Assembly: GCA_000469685.2 (NCBI GenBank)
Contig: LS997565.1
Span: forward strand, 38,114,519 to 38,178,518
Length of the DNA stretch: 64,000 nt
Reading direction: 5' to 3'
Source of the DNA: Haemonchus contortus
Taxonomy: Eukaryota > Nematoda > Chromadorea > Rhabditida > Trichostrongylidae
A program made the translations under genes and the position numbers. Under the pieces are notes generated by a model. It did no database searches and had not been told where the DNA came from. It worked only from the letters and a program-made list of their open reading frames with translations. Positions 36,201-46,600 of this stretch are shown piece by piece; the first letter of the stretch is position 1, and each line of letters begins with the position of its first letter.

Positions 36201-36577
36201 AGATTATCCAGGCCACCGATTTCCTTTGGAGTTTCCAGACTTTTTCTCAAAATTTGTAATTTTGTTTCAGTTTCCATCTCATGCTTGAATTTGTTTGGTA
36301 TTTTCAGTTTTTCACCTACTACACCTTAGCACTGCCTGTTATGTCAACGCTTTACTTTGTTAAAGTAAGACAACAGCGCATTCGGGATATCAAAAGTCAT
36401 GTGAATCTAGGTGTATAAGTTCTCAAAAAAGTTATTCAGAACGTTTAAGCTTAGCTTAACTAGGCGACCACTCGTAGGCTTATGGAACCGGAAGTTAATT
36501 TGCTTTTGTAGATGAAAGCTAGCGGAAGTGATGGCTGGACGAACTATTCTTCAGTGATTGAAAGGCAATGGAGGTGA
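30256..36577 (+). CDS. Receptor B2: Srab-like seven-transmembrane chemoreceptor, probably intact
   Basis: Eight exons: 30256-30306, 31680-31823, 32016-32078, 32766-32987, 34984-35180, 35643-35817, 36308-36406, 36512-36577. All are open, and the total of 1,017 nt would give 338 residues. The N terminus ends DQYCIE. Exon 2 holds TM1 and FFHKNLK. Exon 4 carries TNCQIFLPR and VIERWIAFIF. Exon 5 contains FDGLYLNGRNF. Exon 6 starts MSLSSKFQSKEN. The weak point is the exon 7 donor, where an extra CTAG (36407-36410) separates the expected end from GTGTAT. A donor 6 nt upstream (CAT/GTGAAT) keeps the frame and gives 336 residues, whereas read-through stops after VNLGV. Intron 4 is 2 kb because of an insertion. 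The gene defines the B branch together with B4. Confidence 0.75.
30430..31210. repeat. Conserved intron-1 block of B genes, copy in B2
   Basis: This is paralogous to the blocks in B1 and B4 intron 1, with the same order of landmarks (a GGTCTAG...TGTATCGTTCTGAAA start and a - strand stretch with stops). It lies in a functional-looking gene, so it is tolerated within the 1.37-kb intron. Confidence 0.5.
32280..32600 (+). mobile_element. tRNA-derived SINE, family 1, in B2 intron 3
   Basis: The head GAGGTGGTGAAGTGGCAAG carries an A box, and the body ends near CATTACGATCCTGAATTG. The B box is degenerate. It lies in the same intron as a second, inverted head fragment just after it. Confidence 0.65.
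32605..32705 (-). mobile_element. tRNA-derived SINE, family 1, inverted head fragment in B2 intron 3
   Basis: This short - strand head, with CACACGCATGATCACGACG on that strand, stops 60 bp before exon 4. Equivalent - strand fragments lie before exon 4 in B1 (13395) and B4 (63375), so the insertion is shared by the B genes. Confidence 0.6.
33175..34935. mobile_element. Composite insertion with minisatellite in B2 intron 4
   Basis: About 1.76 kb separate sequences that flank the much shorter or absent interval in other B genes. It starts near ATATATAAAGCGCTCTGTCT, includes a G-rich stretch with GGGCGGAGC-type words, a T-rich run at about 33668-33710, a tandem repeat (33711-34235) and a tail with an open frame at 34461-34742 that is not recognised. 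The start motif and internal satellite suggest a non-autonomous transposon. The class cannot be fixed by eye. Confidence 0.45.
33711..34235 (+). repeat. Minisatellite of about 105-140 bp units, four copies
   Basis: Units begin near 33713, 33839, 33941 and 34081. Each starts with GAAACRTT-like sequence, has a central GTGGGCGG(A/G) word, and ends with TTATAGCTCTRTT-like sequence. Units differ by indels of up to about 30 bp. Confidence 0.75.
35355..35620 (+). mobile_element. tRNA-derived SINE, family 1, in B2 intron 5
   Basis: A B-box-like GAGTTCGAATGC, the GAGGATAAAAGCACTGAC body word and the CACTACGATTCTGAATGAAA end are all present. The A-box head is damaged by a CA run. It ends 23 bp before exon 6. 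Confidence 0.7.
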
Positions 36578-36962
36578 TCCATCGATGATGGGCACACACA
36601 TCTCTCTTCAGCCATGGCCATGAACGTGAAGACTGACAGATCTAAGACTTCCCTCTTCATAGCGCTCTATCAATAGTGACGGAATGTCCAAGTACTGTTT
36701 TACTTCTGTGGAGTATAATTGAAGAATTCAAGAGCTTTCTTGAGAGGTTTTTCCTTCTACGACAACTTACTGTAGTGTTGCTTTTATAATATTACAATGT
36801 GATTTTGTATAGTTACAAAAAGGTTTGCGTTTACTCCTATTCCATATCTAGTAATTTCACCAGCTTGCTTTATAGGGACTATTAGCCCTCAAAATTACAC
36901 GGAAGTTGTAAATCCTGAAAAGAGAGCGTTAGATTTCCCACGTTTTTAGGGTATTTTTTACC

Positions 36963-37205
36963 CAAGGACGGAGGTGTTGTAGAGGCGACACAGGTGACAT
37001 CGACATCAGCCTAGGCCAACCAAGCTTCCCAAATTGATCGGCACTTGACTCGTCTGGGAGGATGAACACTTACCTGAACGGCTTGTTCTTGTACGACCAC
37101 CGCAAATCACTGTATATGCCAGTATAGGCCACATACGCATTCACTACGGCACTACGATTCTGAATGAAAGTCGTGTGCGCGGGCGCATCGATGAGAACAG
37201 ACTGT
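36963..37205 (+). mobile_element. tRNA-derived SINE, family 1, downstream of B2
   Basis: The head GGAGGTGTTGTAGAGGCGAC carries an A box, part of the B-box region is lost, and the body is complete to GCACTACGATTCTGAATGAA. The 540 bp between it and the mariner hold no recognised gene. Confidence 0.7.
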
Positions 37206-37745
37206 TTTGCACCCAAACCCCTTTTTCTCATGTATCAACCCTTTGGTTTGACGAGACCTCAATTCAGAGGGATTCAAGCTTATACTGATGCTCTTCTTTT
37301 CACTCAGTGTTTTCAATTTTGCACTCTTCACATTACTTCTATCCAATATTTTGGAAGCTCATACCTCCAGCCATACATACATAGGGCACAATGAATAATA
37401 TTATTAGTTGGGATCATGGGGCATATACATGTGGCATATACATGGTAGCTGAGTCATTATTGTTCATACTTTGTTATTATACCTCTGTCTAAATTGTAGA
37501 GAAGCAGTTTTCAATCCGCTATAGTGTTTTCGCCCATTCCTTATGCGAGGTGTCATTTTCGCCTCTTACGCCATGTTTTGCTTGCCTTCTTACCAAACAA
37601 CTTTAAAGAAATACGAGAAGGAGGAGAGACTTTCAGAGGGACGTGGAAGTTACTAAATCAAGGTCATCTTGAAAAGGAGTAGGACAAAGTGGTCCAAAGC
37701 CCAACGGTCTCGACGCAGGCTGCCTTTGTAATCCGTATTTATCTA

Positions 37746-38983
37746 TTAGGTTGTAAGGAAAGTTCTGACCGTTCTGCCAGCTAACTTTCAAAAAGTTATA
37801 ACTCATTTCAAATTGAACATTTTTATTCGAAATAAGCCCTATTAGATTCCACACATTTCCGCCAACGTGATACAAGTCTTTTCATCCCATTCTTATAAAA
37901 GTCCGGAGATCTGGAATCCAAAATCTCGAGAAAGGCAGTTTCAACGTCGCCTTGGTTTTTGAATACTCGTTCCTTTAAGAAGTTGCCCAGATGTTTGAAC
38001 AAATGGTAGTCAGTTGGTGATAGGTCTGGTGAGTAGAATGAATGAGGGAGAGCTTCGATCCGCAGCTCGTTCAGCTTCTGGAAGGCAGTTTGTGACACGT
38101 GCGGTTGTGCATTGTCGTGCAAGAGCAGTAGACCGTGGCGATTGACTAGTGCATGCTGCATTTACCCCAGTTTCGTGTACTTCTCGTGAATTTGATCGCA
38201 ATAGGGCTGTGCGATGATGGTTTGACTTCGAGGAAGAAACGCGTAGTGAATTTATCCATGGCTGGACCACCAAACTGTGATCATTTTCTTCGTGACGTGT
38301 AAACCTGGTTTGGGAAGTTTTTTGGAGGCTCATCCAGACCCACCCACTAGGCTGAACGCTTCCAGTCATCATACAGGATCCATTTCTCATCACACGTTAC
38401 AATACGATGGAGAAAAGGCTCAACATCATTCCTTCTCAACAGCGAACTGAGAACCTCTGAGCGCTTCAATTGTTGCTGCTCCGTGAGTTCGTGCGGCACC
38501 CACTTGGCAAGCTTCTTCACCATTCCAAGCTGCTTGAGGAGGGAAGCGAGAAGTGTGTGGGAGACAACCATCTTCTTGGCAATCTCTGTCAAAGGTTGAC
38601 GTCGATCTTCTTCCACTGCTCTTAGCAAAACATTGTGATCAACGAACGATTGTCGACCAACTCGCTCTTCGTCTTTCAGTGACTCGTCTCCACTTCTAAA
38701 CTTCTGAAACCAGCGACAAACCGTTCGCTCCGATGCAGTGCCTTCTGCCCACGTAACATTGATGTTTGTGACAATCGTAACATAGTCTTACCCATTCTGC
38801 CAAAAAAAACCTGCTAAAAATTCCAAAACCTTGCAGATTCTGGGGAAAGCGCTATGACAGAAAGAGCAACTAATGACTCACCTAAGGAGCACAATATGTC
38901 GATTAGTCTGAATGAAGAGCCGCGAAAATCTTAATTCATATGGCACGTACGTGGGAACGGCCAGAACTTTCCTTACAACCTAA
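37746..38983 (-). mobile_element. Mariner transposon (cecropia-like), ends intact
   Basis: The 1,238-bp element has 28-bp terminal inverted repeats that differ at one position. Both start TTAGGTTGTAAGGAAAG and end with CCGTT, and the element is flanked by TA on each side (37744-37745 and 38984-38985), the mariner target site. The transposase is on the - strand. Size and ends are those of a complete Tc1/mariner-superfamily element. The CDEKWILYD motif resembles the cecropia subfamily that includes Hsmar1 and the hookworm element bandit. The near-identical ends suggest a fairly recent insertion. Confidence 0.92.
37823..38790 (-). pseudogene. Mariner transposase, inactivated
   Basis: On the - strand the DNA-binding part is read from about 38765 (ERTVCRWFQKFRSGDESL, helix-turn-helix), and then from 38628 through the first catalytic region CDEKWILYD near 38370. 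A stop follows WKRSA at about 38349, and there is a frame change in the middle. The last part (38161-37823) is open and contains HDNAQPH and, 34 residues after its Asp, the third catalytic Asp in SPTDYHLF, which is the D34D spacing of mariner. An additional shift precedes the first ORF, so no full-length transposase can be made. Confidence 0.88.
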
Positions 38984-38990
38984 TATATAT

Positions 38991-39115
38991 GCGGACGTGA
39001 GCCAACTGTGCTCACCTTCGATCCTTTGCTTGTAATCTGGTACAGGACTCGTCTGGTAGGATGATCAAAAAGTCGCTAAGATTTTGAATGGAGGCCAACT
39101 GCGTAGGCTCAGACT
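38991..39115 (+). mobile_element. SINE family 1 fragment next to mariner
   Basis: The words GACTCGTCTGGTAGGATGA and TAAGATTTTGAATGGAGGCC match the second half of family-1 copies. The head has been lost. The mariner may have landed in this SINE. Confidence 0.45.
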
Positions 39116-39119
39116 GGAC

Positions 39120-39785
39120 TGTCTGACCCTAAAAAAACTTACCCTTCACACTCATATACATTTGGGGTCAAACTCTCTTCAGACCGAGGCAGATCGACTT
39201 ATTCCGTTCGAATGAGTGCGATGGTTTCTTTCTTTTATGGTCGAATTTGGTGATTACTTTCAATGGATACGGTATAATAGGGTGATAGTCACTCATACAT
39301 GGTTGTTACACTCACACAAGATAAAGAATTCTGGTCAAATTGGAGCAAAGAACGAAAACAATCCAAGACTGGAAGTCTTGATAAGGCCTAAAATACCAGA
39401 ACGCGCCAGAAAGCTTCAGGTGGCCCTTGCGTCAGATGATGGAGTAAACTATTTTTCTCCTTCCTCAAGATGCTGCGCTCTCGATCGAGCTGTTTATTGG
39501 ACAGGTTAGGCATGTTAGGCTAGGTAGATAGGAGGAAAAGCAGAGTGGTCTGTTTTGATCTCCTTCGAGAGGCGGATTCCTGCCTTGACGAAGGTGCTAC
39601 TCACTATATCACATTGGAGTAGGATCTGCTGTTACGGAATCCGAACATTATAGCACAGTTTTCCAGAAAACTGGTGCCAAAAGCATTCCCGTGTAATCTG
39701 CATTTTTTAAAAATGTCCATTGATAAAATAACTTGGCAGCTGGCAACAACTCCTTTTTGCAGATGGTTCTTCGAAGTAGCACTTT
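39120..39785. other. Gene-free region before S3 relic
   Basis: No gene was recognised. An open frame at 39216-39509 (+) shows no family signature. The right end leads into a hammerhead-like motif and may be the 3' end of a degenerate Penelope-like element. Confidence 0.35.
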
Positions 39786-39789
39786 TTCA

Positions 39790-39825
39790 GGCTCTGAAGA
39801 AGGCGATTCCGCCGAAACGTCAGCC
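39790..39825 (+). ncRNA. Hammerhead-like RNA motif, copy 2 (Penelope-type, short stem III)
   Basis: GGCT, then CTGAAGA, a GGCG/CGCC stem with an ATTC loop, GAAACGTC and AGCC follow each other in the order of a hammerhead core. GUC would be the cleavage triplet, GGCT/AGCC stem I, and stem III is reduced to almost nothing. Such small hammerhead variants are known from Penelope-like elements. One extra A lies between CTGAAGA and stem II. TAATAAAGGTT follows. Confidence 0.5.
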
Positions 39826-39867
39826 TAATAAAGGTTATTTAAAAACCTCGTGAAGTGTTTAAGACAA

Positions 39868-40785
39868 TAACAGAATCAGTAATTAAACTATTTAATTTTA
39901 AATTGATGCGTACTCAGTTGAGAAATTAATTGCGGCTCTCTTTTCATTATGAAATATCTGCAGAAATATGCGGGTTGCTTAGGATAGGCAATCGCCGATT
40001 CACTTTAATACGACCACGGTATCTTCGTTTAATAGTCAAAATCAGGTGTTTCACAGCCTGTCCTATCCCAAATCACCTGTCCAGTTATTGTGAAATGATT
40101 TCTAATAATCGTATCCTTCTATGGATTTTGAGTCAAACAGACTCAATTAATCTGGTAAGTCTTTGAAAACTTCATATCATCTGTACAGAATCTAAGGTTT
40201 GCAGACGGCAGAGAGATATGAAAGTAGAGGTTGGAGTCAAAGTGAGGTTGGCAGCAGTGTAATTCATTTTCATAGTTACATTTCATTGTAAAAAGCTCCA
40301 CACAGCAGAGATCTAAAAGGATGAGCCTACCTAAAAAGCTCGGCTTCGTCTCGAGCTCCCAAACTATGTAACTAGATGAACTTCTATCTATCGTCTGAGG
40401 CAAATCCATTTCGAGATTTCAGTTTTTCATCCGGCATGCAGCCGAAATAGCGTAGTTTAAAACGCGATGATTGTGGGGAGAACCGTTTGGCGGAAATCAC
40501 CTCCCACTTCAGGCTCTTTCTGATGCAAAGTCTCGTTTTTGCATCCTCCATTTTTTACTAGAAATCTGTGGTAGCAGGAAAAGTGATAGGTGAATTGTCC
40601 AGTTTCTAGGATTTCAATCCACGACTTCATCTGGGCTTCAATTTTTCACCTTCATCACAACGCTGTATCGGCTGATTCCTGATGTTTTTGTCAACACGAA
40701 GAATGTCCCGGCCCCGTCAACTACTCAGCAATGGACTCTCAAACAGGAATTCTGCGTACCGGACATGGAAAAAATGATGTCTGCT
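39868..40785 (+). pseudogene. S3: relic of an Srg-superfamily receptor (intron 5 and exon 6 only)
   Basis: From about 39868 the sequence follows S1 intron 5 (for example AGGTTTGCAGACGGCAGAGA at 40194 as in 19511). At 40610 it enters the counterpart of S1 exon 6, with AG acceptor, CACGACTT, a CTGTATCGGCTGATT stretch and the CAGCAATGGACTCTCAAACA tail. Small deletions put the exon out of frame. Exons 1-5 are missing. The break on the left coincides with the hammerhead-like motif, suggesting that an insertion removed or replaced the 5' part. AATAAA at 40823 is kept. This relic shows that the second A-B-S unit once had its own S gene. Confidence 0.8.
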
Positions 40786-41016
40786 AGAACCCAAAGGATG
40801 TGAAAACGCCTGGTGATAAAACAATAAATCGCGATAATGAATCACTGAATGCTTCTCATTTGGATCGATTAATCAGTTGTGAGTTGAAAAGAAAATATTG
40901 ACTACCAAATTCCAAGTTCCGACTCTTCTCGATCTTAAAACCTCGACATTTCGGTAGTTTTTGATACTGTTAATTTTGCTTCTGCCTCTAGGTTGGTGGG
41001 TGGGAATTTTTATTCT

Positions 41017-41053
41017 GGCCAACGTTCCGACGGGCTCGTCGTTTCCAGAGGCC
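41017..41053 (-). ncRNA. Hammerhead-like RNA motif, copy 3, 3' of the Penelope-like ORF
   Basis: On the - strand: GGCC, TCTGGAAA, a CGACG/CGTCG stem with an AGCC loop, GAACGTT and GGCC, then AGAATAAAAATT. The layout and the following A/T-rich word match copy 2. The GAAA core has lost one A, so activity is doubtful. Confidence 0.45.
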
Positions 41054-41249
41054 TGAAAATAGTTCAAAGCCTGTTGATTGCACAGTACCCCACCAGGCGC
41101 CTCCTCCTAGCGTTTCAGACGTTGTATCAGGAATGCACGAAAAATGTCCGAAACCCAAAAGATGAGCTCACAGCACTTCCACCGCGAAGTGTAGCACTAT
41201 GGTTAGTACATTATGCAACAATATAATTGCGGATCAGCACGTTCGCGGA

Positions 41250-42561
41250 TTATGGAACAAACTCGCAGTGTTGCATAAATGGCCAGAGAGCTTTTGTGAT
41301 CGTCACGCACTTCTTTCGCTTGTTCATATCTAAATTTCTAGCCAAAATCCAGAACGCTTCCAGCGCTGTCCTTGACGATATTTCCGTTTCGTGAGCCAAT
41401 ATCGTACATTTGATGTTAAAGTCGTTTCCACCATGCTGCTCCACTCTGTGCTTCCCTAACGGAGTTAACACATTACTGCGCCGTTTACCAGCAAGATGTT
41501 CTTTGTTTCGTACTGATAAAACTCTACCGGTTTCCCCTATGTAGCTTGAATTACATGCTTCTCATTGAATCTGATAAATTACGCCTATAGAAGCGCAATC
41601 TCCATTTCTCCCGTTCGGACATATGACGCAACCCTCTGTCAAGTTATTAGGCGGAATGTTAACTAGAATAACATCACCACTCAATTGTGCTCGAACAATA
41701 CACCGCTGTATTGCAGCAGATACCTTGTCAGAGATGGATGGTAAACATAGAGGAAGGATGTTTTGGCGCGAAGTGTTTCTCCTGTCAAGGTGGGGTCTTC
41801 CAGTGTCACTATGTGGTACCGTATAGCCATTCGATCGAGCTATACCTGAAGATAATCGTCTTGATCCTTCGCGTTCGTTCATACCACTGCACACCATATT
41901 CCTAGTAACAACCTGTTTAACAGCGGACGAATGCGCAGATGTAGCGTGAACCAGAGTGTTCTTCAAGCTTTTTCTCGGTACCAGTTAACGCGTACGATCC
42001 CGCTGGACACCTTGATTTGAGTGTTGAGATAGGGGAGCCTAAGGTCTTGTGGTATATCTCGTGTGAGCCTGATGTACGGTGACTGCTCATTCATTGTACG
42101 GAAACACTTATCCATTTCGGACTGTGTCGAAGTTACAATGCATCAGTCATTTATTTACCTACGGTACATCAGTTGTTAGCGTGCCAATACCGGTTCATCA
42201 TTTCTGCACATTAGAGATCGCCATTACGGGAGCTAATCTTCGAACCACGCCCAAAACTTTAATTTGAGAATAGTAGGAACCTGACCACTCGGAGATGTTA
42301 CAACCAAGACAGTTCTTGATTAGAGTCATGACACGCGCTTTACCGAGCCCGAAAGCTCAATACTCCTACCGTGCCTATTAAACATTTCAAATAAAGCTTG
42401 TAGGCTTGTTCATTTCGGACGTTGGTGTAAAGCGAGGTGACGTCAGAAGACTCTTCAACGCTTGGACCAAGGCGGAGGTTCCGCGGTTGTCCAAGGAACT
42501 GATTCTTGTTGGACAGATGTGAGGGGACCTTGGCCAACAGTTGTCTCACAATACAGTTCAA
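41250..42561 (-). pseudogene. Penelope-like RT and GIY-YIG endonuclease ORF, broken
   Basis: On the - strand, DVTSLYTNV near 42440 and RLAPVMAI near 42230 belong to the reverse transcriptase, with the catalytic region near 42165 disrupted by stops. Then come SDKVSAAIQRCIVRAQLSGD (about 41725), a Cys-rich linker GCVICPNGRNGDC (about 41630-41590), GVIYQIQ, and after a stop NSSYIGETGRVLSVRNKEHL (about 41550-41490), the GIY-YIG core. A final open part runs to 41250. Frame changes and stops leave no complete protein. Confidence 0.82.
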
Positions 42562-42599
42562 AAACCACGAAATTTTATCAGCTGATCCACCTACGCAAC

Positions 42600-43647
42600 T
42601 GATTATAGGTCTTATTTAACGGTACCACATGACATCACTGGAAAGTTCCACGTTGACTTTATGAGCGTGGCCAACCAATTTTATAGACACTAACCTAAGA
42701 ATCCAGCTCGTCAATATCTGAAGCTTGTGCGTTTATGCAATTTTAGGGTGTGATTTTTTTCCAAAACGCAAAGTCTTTCTTCAGACATGCCCACTGCGAT
42801 CTTCGAAACATGATATCGAAGTATATATTGAATAATGCAACACACAGAATTGGTGCTACCATAATATTGTTGTGCATTGAGAAATTAAATCCAATTTGCC
42901 GAATACAAAAACTACCATCATGTTTTCGCCAGCTACAATATTCAACCGAAGTAAAACTTGCCTCTAGCAGTGTCCAATCTTGCTGAGCCTAATGTTAATG
43001 TAATTTTCTGGATTGTCTGTGTTGTGTATTTGTGTATAGTTTCCCTACCATGTTTGGCGCATCTTGTATGCAAAATAAATTAATTAATTAATCAATTAAT
43101 CTAATTGTTTCGTAAAGTTCTTAAAGAGATTCTGATATAAACGTAGGGGTAAATTTAAAAGAGGATATCTCATCGAAGTTCCTATCGTTTCACGCTTCCC
43201 ATTCATTTCTTCTTCCAATTGAAGCATGATCCTTCTGTGTATCCTACACTTTTGTCACCAGCTCATCTTTCACGGGTTAGGCAGTGCATAATCGAAAAGA
43301 CAAAGAAACAAGATGGATTCCGAAGTCTCGTGAATGTGTTATAGAGAAACCAAAAGCCTCGAGCGCCTCCAAACACCCGTCACATATACGACTCATCAAA
43401 GAGGTACCCTGGGTGAGGAGCATGGCGTTGGTCGTGGGAAACTATGGGGTTACTGTATTACACGTCCCCGAGATGTTGAAATCTAACTTATGAGGCAGAA
43501 TATGCAGTGAATGGATTGTACTGTAATTTGTTTTGCGGACCTTATTATGTTGAGTGTGGCTCAAATATGTTGCGCAACATCTTTCCTATTTCGCTTTCGA
43601 ATGTGTTTTAGAATACTAAAATTCTATGCTAAAGTGCGTTTCAGGAT
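42600..43647. other. Upstream region of receptor A3
   Basis: This is paralogous to the sequence before A1, A2 and A4, with landmarks GTGCATTGAGAAATTAAATC at 42873 and AAACTACCATCATG near 42909. A stretch of about 200 bp at 43285-43490 has no counterpart in the other units and is an unrecognised insertion. The shared part is the candidate A promoter. Confidence 0.45.
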
Positions 43648-46600
43648 ATGGCGTCCAATAGTACTGTATGGCCGGATTTAACAGAAGAATACTGCATTGA
43701 GGTGACAAATTTGCAAGGAATTATTCGGAATAAGGGAAACCCTTATGCACCTGTAGTTCTCATTTTTCAAACTTTCCTTACTCTGACGAACTTCATTTTC
43801 CCAACTCGAAAGGCTTTTCTCCTAACTTTCATGTCTAAATTGAATTTGAATAAGGGTAGTAGTAGGATTCAACTATGAAATAATCTATAAATGTTTATAT
43901 GAAGACTCCTTCCTCTCTCTTTATTTCTATCATACCTACAATTAAAGCGCCGTATTTGAGCCGAAGGTTCTTAAAATTGCCTGATGATGTTATATAATGG
44001 GGAGCTCCATGGGATGAAGCTCCCCAGGATCAAACATCATCAGGCATCTTCAGTCGAATGATAGACGGAGAGTTGACGTCGATTTAGCCTTTCACGTGGC
44101 ATTTTCTCCCTCTCACTGCAGAACTATCAAAATCCCTTCGTATAGTGTCTCCTCAGCCCAAAAGGCGACCTACCGAGCGAGTCTGAAGTCGGATAAAGGC
44201 ACCACAAATTTTGCATACAATCTCGTCCACAAGCGTCAAGAAGCTGTACACTATACACGTAATCAATTAAGATACAGGTGACGAACATTCTAGAACATTC
44301 TCGAAATGTTCGACTTCAGTGTCAAGAGGATCAGGTACTGTCACAGGTAGAGGTTCTCAGTAGCGTGACCTTGTCAGCAAGATTACGTACAGTACATACT
44401 TGGCTACTAGACTGAGTTTAGGCTTTGCTTTAACAGTTCCTATAGCTAACGAGTTTTCCAGCATGGAGTACTCCTGGCTACTTCCCTTCACTACCGACTC
44501 TCATTAACAATTGCTCTAATCATATCAATATTATCTGCAACCTATACAGTCTACTTTCTATACCGCTATTACAGCAGAACTCCATTTTTCCACAGAAATT
44601 TGAAGGTTCGTCAGACTTTGAATGGAATTTCATATTTTTCGTTTGACATTTTTGGATAGAACAAAAAAAAACTCGATCAGTAGCCCACATCAGTTGAAAT
44701 ACCTCATTTTCCACGTCCCATGTATTCTACTTTCCAGACACTGTTATTCTCGTTGATTATTTGCTGTCTCTCTTTCAGCCTCATGAATATTATTTCGAAG
44801 GTGAGTGTTCAAGGACTCCTTTTTTTGCCAAGCCTGCCCTGTTTTTGCTAGGCAGTGCTCCATTCTGTTTCAACCATAAGTAACTGCAATTAACATTAAT
44901 GCATCAAAATGCCTCAGGATCAAAAAACCTCTTTAAAAGTAGCTCAAAATCGAGGAGCGGATGTATTCCTTGTCGACATAAAGCCAAGCTGCAGCTCTTA
45001 GGGCGCTCCAATTTTTGATAATGTGGAACAGTTGTTTTACAGGCCAACTATTTTCAGAGTCATCACTTGGCGCTCTCCTTTCCCTATACAACGCCGTGTC
45101 AGATTTTTCTGCCAAAAATACTCTACGCATGCATGAGTGTTTCATGTTTTTTTGCTTATGTTATTTCTCAGTTTATGATGACTTCTATAGTTATTGAAAG
45201 ATGGGTTGCATTCATATTTTTTCGGAAGTACGAGTCAGGATACACTAAGCTTGGACCAGTCTTGATAGCAGGAGCAGTGAGTTCAATTGTAACGATGTTC
45301 CGTTCCCACTGAAATTGAGAAATTCAGCTGCTTAAAACAGTTTCAGGCCCATGTATGTCGGACCAGATCTTTGAGATGGTTGAAATTCCTTTCTAGGTTT
45401 CCATTTCTTCTATACTCGTGTTTGTCCTTTACAATGGGCAGAACTTCGACGGATGGTATGTGAATGGTCGGATGTTTCCGCTGATTACTTACAGTCGGGC
45501 GAACACTGTACTTTTCATAATGTTAGGGGCAAACATTATCTGCCTAATTCTTACAATCATTCTGCATCTTCTAACTCCAAAACGCCGAATACGGTGAGCC
45601 AAGACTTATGAGCCTCGTGAATGTGTTGTTGAAGCCAGCGCTTCCATACGTATGCGGAAGTTTGTTCACTTCAATGTAATTTTAGCATGTCATTGTCTTC
45701 GAAATTTCAAAGAAGGGAGAATTTGATAGCTTCAAAGCTGTTCTTTTGGATTGCTACTATTCAATTCACAGCATACTGTTGCTCGCAGATCGCCTTATTA
45801 TATATAAGAATCTACCATTCTACTGATCCCATGTCTCCTGCATACAAAGAAAACACTGTAAGCCAATCAGCCTAGTTTACTACTAATTTCTTCTTTTTCC
45901 TTTGATGCTTCCTGACTTTCGATAATTTGAGTTGAAGTTGAAATGTAAAAGCCGAGATGCTTCATGAGAGGACGCTTTAAGATAAGTATGTACTCCTCAG
46001 ATTCGCAAGAAGAAAGCGGTCATGGTCTTGCTTCTTCTATTCACCTGGATCACCTGACGTCTAACCGATCATCGATTCGGCCCAGTCCATATTCATCCCT
46101 GTGGTGACCCAGAGACTCCAATGGACCGTTTCCGCTCGGGATGCACAGGGCACAGCGTTCTTTTGATCAGAACACTATTGAAGAAATGCGACCATCACGG
46201 TGGTCTCCCTCCCTTCGTTCCTCTGACGTTTCGAGGGTTTTAGTCAGTAACCGCTCTGGTCCAACGGTCATCACGATATCGCATAATGTAGAGCCCAGTT
46301 GATCTTCGGCTCCTTACCAAAAGCAACTTCTACTATTATAGCTCACAGTAAACTCAGCTTGACCGGGCACATTGAAAAGGCAAAACGATCAACTTAAGAA
46401 AGCTTAAAGTTTTCCTTAAGCTTTGATCGTGAATGAATGAATATAACTCCCCTCCCCCGTCTCTCTCACCGATTTCACTGCAATGGAAAGAGCGGAAACG
46501 ATTCCACTTCTATTTGAAGGAAGTGAATTTCAAGACAGAAACCCCGAGCGAAATTTCCACCAAATCATGGTTGCTAGGCTCATGTTGCAGCAATAATTAC

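Larger units (their letters stand above)
41000..42600 (-). mobile_element. Penelope-like retroelement remnant with GIY-YIG endonuclease
   Basis: On the - strand the order is reverse transcriptase (from about 42561) followed by a GIY-YIG endonuclease (about 41600-41260), the arrangement of EN+ Penelope-like elements. Boundaries are approximate. The flanking sequence at 42600-42720 resumes the block conserved before A2 (GCGTGG..AACCAATTTT), so the element sits in the A3 upstream region. A hammerhead-like motif on the same strand at 41053-41017 lies 3' of the endonuclease. Confidence 0.85.
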
